Shown: positions 33,381 through 46,700, counted from the stretch's first letter. The stretch is DNA of 64,000 bases from Phoenix dactylifera (GCF_009389715.1 NW_024068246.1:62001-126000); one strand, 5' to 3'. Notes: generated from the sequence alone by a model not told the origin. Program-made: numbers and translations.

Positions 33381-34670
33381 AAGTTCAGCTTGATTGCAGG
33401 CTGCTTGTGATTTCCCCCCCCCCCCCCTTTTTTTCTCTTTTGTTCTTTCGCATATTTAATGTAATGGTTGGAGCATGTATGTCTTGCGTTTGAACATGCA
33501 TGAATGAAGTGATGCCATAGCAGCAAGCCTTGGTTCTTTGGAGTCTCCTGCTCCCACCTTAACCCCCTTTTTGATGGTTGTGTGTTGGATGCTGGGGAGG
33601 TTAGAGGTTTAGTGCATTACCCATGATGAAAGAGTGTACAGCTCTGCACTTGGACAATTGATGATGCCCATCAGTCCACAGCCAACCAATCCATATCATT
33701 ATCCAATGCACAGTGTAAAGTGGTGAGTAATCTTGATTTCAGTCAAGCATTTGTTTGATATTTTCTTTGATGAAATGCACGCACCAATGGTGGAGTCTTG
33801 TGATATGCTAGGATAAGTATGGCCAGTGCTCGATCATCTGTGACCTTGATGTTGACCAAGTGCATACTTTGAGTCGCTTGCAGCACTCTGGAAAGTCTGA
33901 GCTTCCACCTTGTGCTTGAACTTCAACTAGGGATCTCCAATGCGCCTGGTTATCACCGGTGGAAGTTCATTGCAGTAGGAGGTTTAGCTTCCCTTGACAT
34001 CAAATGACCTCAGCTCCATTCCTCCAGAAAAAATCTCTTCCAGGTTTCATTAGATTAAAAGACGATGCTTCCTCAGCTGCGGAATATGAATGAGCATTAT
34101 AGACGTCGAGATCAATTAGAGAATGTTTCTTTTCATTCCTCATGAGCCACTTATTTGCCAGATTGCTAACAGTATTGAAACTCAAAAATTGTTCTCAAAA
34201 TGCAGAACTAAACATCATATTCAAGGAAAAGGATTCTTTATATATTTCAAGTGGTACAGGGTAAGACAATGGTCCATCCAACTTTATCAACAATGCAGAC
34301 AAGGAAAAGGAAAGAAATTTAGAAGATTTTCAGGTTGGCAGCGCCAGGTATCAGCTTTTTCAAGATAGCAGCAGTCTGTGTAACTCTTACCAAGTAATAC
34401 AAGTTCCATGTTATGCAGCAGGCTCATTGAGTAACCCGGACAATAGTGCAGTGTCGGACAACTCAATCAGCTGAAACTTACAGGGGCAAATTATAATTGC
34501 AGCAGCATTGGCATGACAGTGAAATATGAACATTATATCCACACCAATGGTACATCAATGGTAGATAGTCCTTTCAGTGCCCCTCATTTGGTACACCGAG
34601 AGACCATGCGAATAGAATGCCCGTAGAGGAAAAAAAATCATCAACCTCTAGTTGCCTCACAAGATATAGA
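33381..34670. other. Spacer between the mTERF relic and the Rab escort gene
   Basis: Begins with probable mTERF 3' UTR remnant and a C14/T run (33414-33437). The rest holds no recognisable coding sequence. The portion near 34670 should include the Rab escort 3' UTR (minus strand). Confidence 0.5.
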
Positions 34671-37600
34671 TCACTCGGATAAACCACTCTCATCTTCAGC
34701 ATTTTCTGATGCTGAATGCCTAGGGAAAAATTCTTCTTGTGGGTACATATTTGTAAATAGCTGCCACATACAAAACAGAGAACCAAAATCTAGTCAGAAT
34801 TTATGCTAAAAATAATTATATGGCCATGAAGAAATATATTAATTTCTTAATATTCTGTTTCAAAGTTTTCTATCTGAAAATGTAGTAAGACATCTCTGGA
34901 TAAATTCTTTTCTCATTATTTTTCCCGGCCTATTGACGCAGATAGCCAAAACATATGTATTTGCTGTCTCCTCACAGATGACTGAAGCCAACCAATTTGA
35001 ATCTGGATTGCAAGTTAAATGGAACAGCATACCAGAACACTGGGAATGCCGAATGAACATATCATCAAGCATTCATAATTTAAGATAGTTGAAGGTCTTG
35101 GCGAATAAGTTACATTCAAGCAAAGTTATTGGATTTAGTGCCATAGTCCTCTGACAAGACAGTAACATGGAAACAATTTAAGGTGGTAGGAAGCGGAATT
35201 AAACAGATGAATTTGGTATCACCCCTCGCTACTAACGGAAAATGATCGATGGCCTGCAATTCTTTCAGGTTTCACATGTTTGCCATGAGGGAAACCAACC
35301 AGCTGATTGATTGGCTGGTCATGCCGTTGATATCAATGATGCATTTCTACGGATGGATGTCGTTAACCATAGCCTTGCCTTATTGGTTCAGCAAGATGCA
35401 ATGGGTTGTACTAATGCTTGGATGATGTAATTTTTGGGGTCCTTCCCCCTTATTCAAAAAAAAAAAAAGAAGGTAAAGTACCTGTTTTGTTGATTCCAGT
35501 ATCTTTCTATAGTCAAGATTCTCATCGGGCATGGGGCACGAAAATACAGCACTAAATGAAGCCTGCAATAGTAGACAAATTTTGTCAAAATGGGAAGAAG
35601 GAAAAGTGCCAGATGAAAATCTAAGCATGTGGTGTTTGCAGATATAACCATCCACAGGTATTTTTTTTCTTTTTTTGTTAGGAATAGTTACCCCCAAATT
35701 TTGTTTGTACATACACCAGTCGTTATTCCCTTTTTTTTATGCAAACCAACTTCTGTCTCACAGAATTAAAAGTTGATGGTCAAAGAATATACCTGTGTAC
35801 GCTCTTGAACATGCACACTGCTCCAAAGGAGGGTTGGCCTGGTTTCTCCCGTACCCTCATCATTTGTTGATATACCACCTTTGGAGATGTCTGAGTTCTG
35901 AACAATGAAAAGAGCATTCATGGCTGCACATACATATTCCTTTCCTAAAATAACATCATCACATGGTGTTGAAAGGTACACCACAAACCTGAAACAAAAG
36001 AAACACAAATGACTGAATTCCTAGTACAGACTTGGGACAGTTCTAAAATGCATTAGCTTTTCCATTTTAGAGTACTCCCATGCAGATATAATCATTACTC
36101 AGTAGAACATGTAAGTATGTGAAGCATGTCATTTCCGTAAATTATTTATTTGCCATTTTCCACGTGAATTCTTACATAAAATTATGCAAAAGTTATGCTT
36201 TGAACAAGCTAAAAGATGTGTAATTTTCTTTTAGGGAGGTGAAAAAACTTACAATCCTGAAGGACAAACTGCTACATTGCTGCTTAACTGAAGTGCTCGA
36301 ACAGTTGTCAGCTGCTCAGAGTGTAGTGCTATATCAAGAGAACTTTTCAGTTAAAATCTCGGACCAAATTAGTAATTATGCAGTTCAAGAAAAAATTCCA
36401 GATGAAAAGGAACTACAGGGGGGGAGAGAGATATATATGTATGGAAATGCATGCGTACATAAGAAAACATAAATATAAAGGGGTGTAGATCTTACATTTA
36501 GGAGGGAAAACCACCAGAATATTTGATGACCCTTGCTGTATGGGACCACTGGTTATGCAGACTCCTCGCGCAACATACCCAGTTAAATTTGAGGCGTTCA
36601 AACCTTCACATACAATATTTGAATGTGCGACTGAAGATGGAACTTGGAATGATGGTTCCATTACCAGGTGATGGCTAAATATATCTTGATGAGATGCCAG
36701 TCTAACACCTTTATACTGTCCACTTTCCTGAGTAATATGATAGAATTCTTGTCAACTATACCTAGCACACATCATTATGATCCCCAAAAGAACAGTAGAA
36801 ATTAAGGTTGATGGATATAAATCGATGAAATACAGAGTTGGGCCACAAACAGATGTCGGTGAAAATTACTGTATATGCTTTATCTTGTTCAAAACATAGT
36901 TTAGGTAAAGCATAACAAAATGCAGTCAGATTTAGAATATCAAGACAATTTAATTTTTGAAAGGTCACAACTCACAACCAAGTGGTTTGCTAGCATTGAT
37001 ATCCCATCAGTTTAGCATAATGCTATGGGAGTATGGGACCCAATCCTAATAGAAAATTTTCCTCTGCAACCCTGACATCCCACATGGCATGAGGTGATTG
37101 GTGCAATTTGTAGGGTTGGCATGATTCATGAAGGATTTCTGGTATGAAGCATCAAATCCCCCCATGCCACATGGTTTGCCAGTGGTGCAGCGAAGAAGTT
37201 TGATGATAGGGTTGAGGCCTTATAGCATTTTTCATTAGGTTATGTTATTGTTGACAATCAAACTCAACATGCCCTATGCCAGGATGGCTATAAATATGGT
37301 TAAAGAGGTTCATGAAACATATAAGTCTAAGAAGCTTTTATTTAGTATACATCACTTCTGAAAATGATAGGTACAACAACTGTGGTAATTGAAATGTCGA
37401 GATAGTTGTTGTTGTACCTTGTCAATAAGAAGGGAAACAACTGGCATCCGCAAAACCTGCATATACACACACAAAAAAAGGGGAAAAAGATCAAGACTCG
37501 GACTATACGTCATCTGAAAAACAGAGAAACTTCAAGTGGCCATGGGAAAAAACAAAAGGTGGCCCAAATATTAGGACAATTAGATGCAGTAAGAAATTCA

Positions 37601-40600
37601 GTAAATATAGACTCTAAATTGCCTCAACAACAAGATGCTGCCAAAAGACTAGAAATTTCTCACTTCTCAAAAATTAAATGTTTAACAGATAGTCTTTCAG
37701 TTATTTTTCTTAAGACAAAAAGTCCAACAGACAGGCAAGACAAGCAACTTCAAAGATGGTACATCGGCAAATTAGAAATACTTACATAAAGAGCACCTTT
37801 AACAGCAGCACAACGACAGAAGGCTTGAGGTAGTTCTCCATGGCCATACATAGGATAGATGAATGCACTTACTGCATTAGGAAACCTGGCACGATTTCAG
37901 AGAGTAAGAAAGAAATCGAAAGCTAGAATTAAAAGGAGCCTTCTTGGTGATGTGAATGAAATACGGTCACAATGAAAGAAGGTAGCTAGCAATATCAAAA
38001 GCTTGAAATGCATAACCCAAGGTTAGCTAATATTGATTGTAATCTTTGCCGAACAAGAATTAAGTAGGGATGCATAAAGATTGGCGCCTAACTAATAGAT
38101 CAAACTCTACATCAATGTACATCGTCTTAGTACTGGACTGCATACCGGTGCCACACTCATTGTGTTGGTACGGTACGGTACAGAGCCGGTTCAACGTACC
38201 GAGTGTTAGTACGCTCCCCATACCGCATATCGGTACCGAATTGATGTGGTACGGTACACCCCATACTGCCTAGTTCGGTACGATGCGGTGAACCTTGTTT
38301 TACATCGTTTATGCCAAGGTGATGGGCCAATCATATGGAAAATTTTGGATACCCCAGCCCAGACCCATCCATTGTGCATCCCTTATTTTAAGGCCAACCA
38401 ATATTTGGTTATTCCTAAATATTGTTTTCTCATTTACAAAACCCAACTTCAAGCATATTGACATTGTCAGGTTCTTATTATGCAGAATTTAATTTTTATT
38501 TGAGCCACCAAGTTGGAAGTGTAAGTTAACTCATGCCAAGTAGTGCCACTCAAATTGTTCTTTACAGCAATCTGTTGACCTCACGGAGTGTGTTTATGTG
38601 GTTCAAGTCCCAAATCTAGTGGAGGCATGATAAGCTTGCAAGTACAATATTAAAAATATCATATGAAGAAATTGATATTTCTGATTAGTTGCTAATTTTG
38701 CTATAATTCTATTGAATGTTTCACCATTCCAAAGGACAACAATGAACAAAGATATCGAACATCTTTAAAACCTAGTGCCAACATGATCCTTTACAACATA
38801 TTTTTTTTGGTGGGAGAGGAGGTGGGTGGAATTATAACTTACTGAATACCCACATTAGAGGTCCTGCTAATGTCTCTCATTCAAAATAGACTTCAAGCAT
38901 TTCTATACTCTAGGAGTTCTAAGAGAACCAAAGCATACAAAAAGTTCCGACTGCAAAAGCATTGCCAACTGACATATAATGTTTCCAGGTCACATGGAGT
39001 GTCTCCAGCAAACTCTTTGATTGTGTGAAGTTCTTCTTTAAGCACCATGTTGATCATGTTAGTAAGCTCTTGCACGGTGTTGCTCCACGATAACTAGGTG
39101 AGTTAGCTTGACTACCAAACTTAAACTACATGAGATGCTGATGAACTTGCATTTGCATTCAGAAGCTCCAAAGATATGGGTATCCACTTGCAAAATCTTG
39201 AAAGGATGTCTTGGAGCCCTAATACCCCAGACTTAAGAATCAAAATCGAAACTCACTTGAGCTCATTCTCTTGGGGAAGATGGACAATGATCTATCACGT
39301 CAGGAATAGAAGCTTTGCTCATTCATTGTTGCTCATTGTTTAGGGGCATACATGCTGCTATTTGGATGCACATATACTTGACCAATAAATTTCATCTATA
39401 TAAATAAAGCCTCAACATTTGCCAAAACAATATGGAACAAGTTCGCAGATTCTAAACCAATGAGGAAGCAAATGAATGAAGCCGCCAATTTTCCCCTCCA
39501 ACAAATATGTTCAAGATAAATGGAAAATAAGCATCGCATTTCCAGTTCAACATGTTTGATGTAATGGTGGTGGCAATATCATCAATATATGGACAACTTC
39601 AGACAGCGCTGTAAAAGATTGGCTAGTTATACCTTTTTCCGATAAATCTGAAGAGGCATATCAGTACATGCAAATCAGAAATATATATAGCATTTGAGTT
39701 ACTTTACGCTAAGTGTCATCATATACCTTTCTTTTAAAAATTCCACCCTTCAGAAATATATCTCTTAGTGTTGAGTCCAAGATGAAAACTCAATAAACCG
39801 AAAAAAGCATATATGTGAGCCTTAAAGCTTACCTCCCAACAGAAGAGTTGTAAAGAGCTAAACTCTCAATGCCCTCTTTTGTTGTGATCAATTTCTTGCA
39901 AGACTCTGCATTATCTTGATCATAATTTGCTAGGGCAATTGCATATAGAATAATCCTAAGAGAATGCAGGTCACAGTGGTTAGCCATACAAAGAGTATAA
40001 GAACAAACAATAACATCAACACTAAAGAACAAAGGATGATCCCATGAGCAAATGAATACAACGAGCAATAGAAGTTCAAGCCACATGGAAATAACAGAAG
40101 AATAGTAGTGGGAAAAATTACAATAGATCGAAAGAGTAAGAAAAAAATGGTCTATTTAGCAAAAACAGACTGAAAGAACCACATCAAAATCTCAAAAAAT
40201 AGAACAATCATGCAATTTAAAGCAAATATACAGAATCCCAAGCAGAAGAAATCCACAGAGCATGCCGAGAGGGAAGGGTAAAACAATCCCTACGATTTAA
40301 TCTTGGGAGGAAGCCGCTGCTTCTTAAGGAATTCTGCAAACGGGATCTCCAAATCCTCCGCCGAGATCCCGACAGCCGCCTCCGCCGCCGCCGCCGCCGC
40401 CCCCTCGCCGTCGCCCGATCCTATATGCTGCTGAACCAGCTTCAGGAACTTCATCATCTCTCTCTTCTCCGCCAACCCAAGTGTCCGGTCCCTAAAGATC
40501 GCCTGCCTCGAGTCCGGCACCGAGCAGAGCCGCCCCTCCCAGTAGATTAGGCTCGCCTCCACGCTCTTGAACTCGATGTGGTGGCTCGCCCCTGACCGCA

Positions 40601-41021
40601 GCATCAGATCCACCGCCTCGTCGGCACAGTAGAGGACCCTCGGCCCGGCGAGATCCAATAGAAAGTCCTTCGAGGGCTCTGGAGAAGATCCGGTGATCTC
40701 GATCTCGGAGTAAAGCCGGTGGGAGTGGAGGTCAATGGCGGCGTAGGAGGAGGAAGGGGAGGGGGCGGAGGGGGGAGGGGATGGGTCCGGCGGCAGCGGG
40801 GGGGCGTTGAAGAAGGAGGGGAGGGAGGGGAGGGGGAGTGAAGAGAAATGAGAACCGTAGAAAGTGTTGGCGTCGAGGTGGAGGACGGATTTCCCGGAGG
40901 CGGCGGCGGCGGCGGCGAGGAGGGATTCGGGGAGGCCGGTGCCGAGGACGATGAGGTCGAAGGTGGTGGGGTCGATGGTGGGGAAGTCGGTCGGGAAGGA
41001 GGAGGAGGAGGTCTCGGCCAT
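34671..41021 (-). CDS. REP1: Rab escort protein (REP / CHM-like), nine exons, complete
   Basis: Presents newly made Rab GTPases to Rab geranylgeranyl transferase and delivers them to membranes; cytosolic, GDI superfamily. Exons in transcript order: 41021-40294, 39955-39833, 37885-37786, 37456-37418, 36727-36496, 36328-36253, 35988-35793, 35562-35482, 34760-34671. Phases fit, giving 1665 nt and 554 residues, close to the Arabidopsis protein. Visible: Rossmann-like DLIVLGTGLPES (22-33), LHLDANTFYG (47-56), FLLDLAGPRVLYCADEAVDL, KSVEASLIYWEGRL, NSSVGRFPNAVSAFIYPMYG, GELPQAFCRCAAVKGALY, LRMPVVSLLIDK, FVVYLSTPCDD. An alanine/glycine insert (about 203-222) is GCC-repeat encoded. Exon 1 is very GC-rich. 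Exon 6 starts at 36328; an AG nearer the exon breaks frame. Confidence 0.95.
38113..38297 (-). mobile_element. hAT-like MITE, GTACCG family, in Rab escort intron 2
   Basis: 185 bp, the same length as the copy at 22753, in the opposite orientation. Flanked by CTCTACAT/TTTTACAT (6 of 8; both differences C/T). The left end CAATGTACATCGTCTTAGTA and the right end GATGCGGTGAACCTTG are inverted relative to each other. The interior has ATACCGGTGCCACACTC, GGTACGGTACGGTAC and CCATACCGCATATCGGTACC. Confidence 0.82.
38298..39832. other. Rest of Rab escort intron 2: no gene seen
   Basis: About 1.5 kb between the MITE and exon 2, AT-rich, with no supported coding sequence on either strand. Short frames such as 38893-39075 (minus) have no recognisable family. 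It may contain older retroelement sequence, but I could not read a domain in it. Confidence 0.4.
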
Positions 41022-41179
41022 GGCGAGAAGGGTGGGGGGAGAGGAAGAGAACGCGTTTGTCGGACTCGGTTAGGTTTACAACCGAACCAGGGGAAAGGCG
41101 GAGCGAGTCCGATCCCTCCCGGTGGGCCTGCGCGTATGCGATTTCCTTGTCTCGGGTGGGGCTCCATGGGATGAGTCAG

Positions 41180-42337
41180 ATTGGTCCAGCTCTTTCGAGG
41201 GCATCTGATGGAGAGAGTCCGATCCCACCAGGTACCAGAATATGCAGGTCCAGACATGTGGAGTACCTCTATCAAGACTAGTGTCAGGGTGAGCTATCTT
41301 TTCCACATCCTTCGGTAGCAGTATGAGCCTGGGCATTGTTTCTCTAAAAGATGGTCTGGGACCATCTTCCAATGAGACCAGTATTGAATAAACGGGGCCT
41401 GAGGATTCTCTTGGTATGCGGGGTCTGTGGGGTGGACGAGATAGTGGACCATGCCTTGTTTCAGTGTATATGGGATAGGGCGATGTGGCGACTAGCAGGA
41501 ATTCCGTAGGAGGTTCGAGGACGGAGGGACCTGTTCTTGCATGCCATGCGCCGATGCTCGGAGTCTCCACTGCTGCGTCAGGAGGCGGCTTGAGCGATTT
41601 GCACGTCCTACTAGATTTGGCTGGCTAGGAATGCTCAATCCTTTGGTGAGCACAGTTTGTCACCGAGACTAGTAGTGGAGAGTACCCGCGTGCAGGTGGC
41701 AGAGCTTAATCTCATCACACCTGTTGAAGGGACCTTGACAGCTTGGGACACCTGGGGTTCCCTTTGTGCTTTGGCAGTTTCCCACATGGTGTTTTTCACC
41801 TAGGAGCCCTTATACCCCGAGTTTTCTCAAGGTCAATTTCGACGAGTCTATTTTGGATGGAGGTACGTGGGATAGTGCGGATTTTGTTATTCGTGACTCG
41901 TCTGTCGGGATTGTAGCTGCTGGGGGCAGTCAACTTTTTGACACATCAGTTCTGGGTGCGGAGCTGCGGGCCGCTTGGACGGGCCTTCGTCACGCCCGGT
42001 GTGTCTTACGAGCTAAATCCATTATCCTGGAGGGGGACTCATCTATTGTCATCAGTTGGATCCGGAGGGGGCTCTAGGGGCAACAGCTGTGCCCACCCGT
42101 TGCTGCGAGACATCTGGGCTATGCTGAGGGATGGTGGAGCTTTTCAGGCCAAGCATGTGTTCCATGAAGCTAATGGGGCTGCGGATTGGGTGGCTTCTTG
42201 TGTAGCCGGCCACCCTGGTAGCACCCTATGGGCTGGTGACGGAGAGTTGCCCTTAGCATTTCGAGGTATTCTGTTTTTTGACTTTATTGGATACATCCGT
42301 ACTCGTCAGGTATGATTCATCCAGAAGGAAAAAAAAA
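41180..42337 (+). mobile_element. LINE-type retrotransposon remnant: zf-RVT and RNase H, 3' end
   Basis: A zinc-binding reverse-transcriptase motif is readable at 41417 onward: C-G-V-C, then H and C with the spacing of zf-RVT (CGVCGVDEIVDHALFQC). Then from about 41800 to 42315 comes a plant LINE-type RNase H: LKVNFDES, ELRAAWTGL, EGDSSIVISW, HEANGAADWVAS. These keep the Asp-Glu-Asp-Asp positions but use at least three frames, with stops between. A 10-base A-run (42328-42337) could be the poly-A tail. It sits head-on upstream of the Rab escort start codon, about 150 bp away. Clearly dead. Confidence 0.85.
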
Positions 42338-43596
42338 AGAGAAAAGAGAAGACGGAGCGGGTGGGCACCGGGGGCGAGCTCAAGCTAGAGGAGTACAACT
42401 CGCTGGGAGGTGACTCCTTCAAGTCCTCGTTCTCGGAGCCCGTTTGCTCATTTCATGTTCTCGCCGTTAGGTATTTTTTTGGTTCCTTTGTGAGTTCAAG
42501 TCTTATAATAAGAGACACAAGACACGCCATCCAAAATTATAAGCATAATCTTCAAAGTGTATAAACTCTAAAAGAATATTTTTCTATATTTTTTTCCTCT
42601 TTTTTTTTTCTTTCTATATTAGTCTATGGAAGGAAACATGGTAAGCATCTGTTTGAGCTAAATCAATCTACTTAGTTGTGAAGAGGCTATCTGTATTGGT
42701 AGAATCATGGTCAATATTATAGCCAAGATTTGTTAGACCACTGGCCACCTAATTTCCTTTGCCAAGGAGGTGTCTCGCTTTGATCAACAATAGCTGTTTC
42801 TAAGCTTGAGTAATCCTTATTTAAATTCATTGGAGGACTGCATCCATACCACCTAATTTCTTTCACAAAAGATATGGCCCACACTAATGAGCACACCACT
42901 ATTTCTAAGCTTGAATAATGCTAACTTAAATTTATTGGAGGACTGCACCCATAATTGATCATTTGGTACCTCTTACCCTTGGAACTAGATGCGCATGTCT
43001 CATACATATGGATTCGAATTGTAGTTTTCGTACGACAGAATATTTGATCTTCTTTTATGCCATCGATAGTTGGGTCATATCCTAAGCATATTTCAAAACG
43101 CTTTAAATTCTCTCATTCATCTATCTATTTATCTATCTGCCGCACAAATTTTGATGTAATTATTGTGACATCCAACGGTAGTTTTGCATGAAAAAAAAAG
43201 AATACATTTTTTCACGAAAGATTTCAAAACTTCTTTATATCATACTGTTTGAAAACATTTGTAATTTGCAAAGGTTGATATAACGCACATGAATACATGA
43301 TTTCTTGAACCTTTAAGCACAAAAGCAGTAGTACACGGGCTCATAAAAACCTACTTTTTCTCCCTTTTTTCCTGTTAGGAAAATTGGAAGGGCTCGTGCA
43401 ACTTTTTTTTTTAGGCATCTTGTGCACCCGATGCATTTTATCCCTCGGTACTGCCCCCTTGGATTTTATTTTTAGCAGACCTGCGGACCGCAGGGATTCC
43501 CGGCGCCGCCCATCTCGGCATCCGTTAACACAAAATCTAATAAATACTAAAGTTCCCGGCGCCGCCCATCAGGCCCAAGTTGACACCAAAGATCAT
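42338..43596. other. Spacer before the MATE gene, with one coding-like GC island
   Basis: 42345-42475 is GC-rich and open on the + strand, reading GGELKLEEYNSLGGDSF and following text, with a possible splice-like drop into AT-rich sequence after it. I do not recognise the protein. The rest of the spacer is AT-rich with repeated phrases (for example TTTATTGGAGGACTGCA/TTCATTGGAGGACTGCA near 42828 and 42928). No gene is supported. Confidence 0.4.
43497..43570. repeat. 18-bp GC-rich direct repeat in the MATE promoter
   Basis: TTCCCGGCGCCGCCCATC occurs at 43497-43514 and again at 43553-43570, 56 bp apart, without mismatch, just upstream of the TATA box. It could be a duplicated cis-element or a short duplication scar. 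Confidence 0.85.
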
Positions 43597-43614
43597 AGTG
43601 GGCCCCATGCCCCG

Positions 43615-43634
43615 TGACGTCGCTTATATTTATA
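43615..43634 (+). promoter_or_regulatory. MATE gene core promoter: TGACGTC and TATA-like box
   Basis: TGACGTC (43615-43621) contains the TGACG/ACGT core bound by plant bZIP (TGA-type) factors. The TATA-like TATATTTATA (43625-43634) follows directly. The start codon is at 43726, which gives a 5' UTR of about 60-70 nt if transcription begins about 30 bp after the TATA box. TGA-type sites are common in detoxification genes; the regulatory role is inference. Confidence 0.5.
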
Positions 43635-43725
43635 GATGTGCGTTCCTCGTTGGTTCTTTCTTTGGAAGAGCAAGAGGAGACTGGTGAGCGACTCTTCCGA
43701 GTTGCACCACCGCCGACGTTAACGA

Positions 43726-46700
43726 ATGGCGGCGCCGGCGGTGGATTCTTCATTGCCTCTGCTCACGACGAAGAAGAGCGAGGAGGACGAGGAGGGAAGG
43801 CGGTCGTGCTGGGAGGACACGTGGATGGAGTTGAGGTTGGTGTGGTACATCGCCGGGCCGGCGATCCTGACGTCGGTGTTCCAGTTCTCGCTGGGGTCGG
43901 TGACCCAGACACTGGTCGGCCACATAGGCACCCTTGAGCTCGCCGCTGTCGGCATTCAGAACCTCGTCATCGCCGGCATCGGTTTTGGTGTCATGGTAAA
44001 CTGCTTTTTGATTTTCCCTTTTCTGGCCCTCTCTATCTCTCATGCTTTTATGGTGATGATTTAGTCGGTAGTCCCTGGACCAAACTAAAACTTTGTGCCG
44101 TTCTATGTTTCAAAACAAATTGATACTGGATAGATCCATGTTTGTAAACTCTGGATTCTGGCTTTAATGACTATGGTACCTTTTTTTTTGTGACCAGTAC
44201 TAGGAATATGACTAGTACTAGCTTTATGGGTTGTCACATTGCTTGAGACTTTCAGAGTTCTTTTTTTCCTTCTTAAGTCCTCGAAGAGGCTATGCGTTTG
44301 CATCTGTGTTTGGTTAACTGTTCTGCATTTCTCTACATAGTAATTTATAAAGTACAAGAACTAACATCATTTAAATTTATAGATTGCAGAACTGTTCAGG
44401 GGTTGGTTCCAACTAGTGCAGTCGGTAAAGTAATTATAGGTTCGTATCAAAGATCTAAACTTAAGTCCTTCCCTCACCGAAACAAAGATTGCAAAACTAT
44501 TCTCCTTGGAGTTACCATATGTTTGTCATTGTCTAGTAGTCATTTATAATCATTAATCAACTACGGCTTAATTACTCTTTTTTCATTGTAAACCAACATA
44601 TTGCATGGATCAACTTCTTTGTAACATCCAATATGAATTCTTCAGTATGCTGAGATTATTCTCATTTTTCGGATGAAAAAAACCTCTTTGTAGTTTGTAC
44701 CAAGGAAGAAGTTCGCACGAACTCTTGCTTATATCATTTTTTTCCAAGTAATAAAAGTTTGTTACTTTCTCCCCTAAGCTTTTATTAATGCCTCACATTC
44801 CATTCTTGTATGATCTTTATTAATCTTGACCATTTTTGTTGGTCAAGTTCTTTACGTGATAACATGCATGCAAATTTTAGTTCATTTAATCTAAAATGAT
44901 ATGGCCCAACCTTTTTTTTTGAACTTTTTTCTGTGCTTTTCTTTCACTGGCACGATCTCTCACTTTGCAATATGCCTATGCTCATTGAAATTTTGTGTGC
45001 AGTTGGGTATGGGGAGTGCCTTAGAAACTCTGTGTGGCCAGGCCTATGGTGCAGGCAAAATGAGCATGCTAGGAATCTATCTGCAGAGATCATGGGTAAT
45101 TCTTTTAGCAACAGCTATGCTACTATCCATGACATACGTTTTTGCCACACCAATTTTAAAGCTCTTGGGACAGAAGGATGAGATCGCTGAATTGGCAGGA
45201 AGATTCTCGATATGGATGATTCCGGAGCTATTTGCCTTTGCAGTGAATTTCCCAATTCAAAAGTTCCTTCAGGCACAAAGCAAGGTCATGGCAATGGCAT
45301 GGATTTCTGCAGCTGTTTTGGTTGTTCATGTGATTCTGAGCTGGCTTTTTATCATAAAATTGGAAATGGGATTGGTTGGGGCTGCGATCACTCTCAATTT
45401 TGCCTGGTTTCTTTTAGATGTGGGGCAGCTGGTATATGTTCTCTCAGGAAGCTGCAAGGACTCCTGGACTGGTTTCTCATGGTTGGCTTTCAGGGAGCTG
45501 GTCGATTTCTTAGGGCTTTCCTTGGCTTCAGCTGTCATGCTATGGTCTGTGCTCTTTCGCAAGTTTCTTAGTTCTTCTTATCTCACTTCTTTTTATGCTT
45601 ATTTCATTTCTAACAATATCTTCATTACTTTTAACGAGGTCTATGCCCACTCAAGAATGTCAGGGTGTAAAAGAAAAGTGTGAAACATTTCAAGTTTTGA
45701 GAACACAAGAATACAAGAATGTGTTTACTTTCACCAAATATGACACCTGAATCATACTAAGCTTTGAGAGGTTTTACAAATAACATGAATTTCAAATGAC
45801 TCTGATTTGGGTTCAAGCTAGGAAGGTTTCTATGTTTTTACTCAATTAATTGATGCAAATTTTTGGAAGTGACAATGAAGAATCTGTTCGTGGTTGTTTA
45901 TTGCTAAAGCAAAAGAACGTAATTGAATAATAAGAGGGGTTATTCCTGAGGTGCTGAAGATGTGTATGTTTGCCATGTCAAGGGAATGAATGGAATAGCA
46001 ATGACAAGCATAAAGACTAGGAATTCCTCATGATGATTGCCCTGCACAAGGGGTCATGCTCTTACCTTTTACACTAGCTATATGCATGTGTTTCTAATAA
46101 TCAAGAGGTTTTTTGTTGCATATTCTTTTTAAGTGATATAGCATTGGCTGTTGAAAGTAGAGGAATGATTTCTGTATTGTAATTATAGAAGGAAACTTAG
46201 ATTGTGAAAGTTTGGTGAAAACAGATTGAATCAAACAGAGTATGAAATGCAGCTTAGTATGATTGCAAATTGAATCATCATAAGCAGAGTGTAAGTAAAC
46301 AATATGTCTGACATATTATTACCAATATCTGTCTTATCCAATAGTTAGAGAGACTAATAAGGGCATCTCTATATAATTAAGTAGACAGATGCCATGGATG
46401 TATAGGTATGAAACATTTGTCAATTGACATAAAAAACCAGAGAGATTTTTAAAGCAGTGCACTTGAAATTGCATAAGGGAAAGGTAAGATGAACCTAAGA
46501 CAAAGACATCAGAGATAATGGGGTTCGATTAAGATGAGCACCTCAGAGGAATCATACGACAAGCACTAACGGAAATATGTCATAGTACTAGTCCTATTTG
46601 AGATGATTGCAGCCATGTATATTGTTGGTGAGGGACTGCTTAGGGTGGCCTCAATACAGCTTCAGGTACACATTTGGAGAGGTTGCCAATGGGGGAACTA

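Noticed and set aside
36320-36327. Alternative acceptors CTGAG| and GAGCAG| for Rab escort exon 6
   Set aside because: Both put the following conserved LQLSSNVAVCP block out of frame after exon 5; ATATAG| before 36328 keeps it in frame.
40604-41275. Proline-rich 223-codon frame and plus-strand Gly/Glu-rich frames over 40.8-41.2 kb
   Set aside because: Shadows of the GC-rich first exon of the Rab escort gene.
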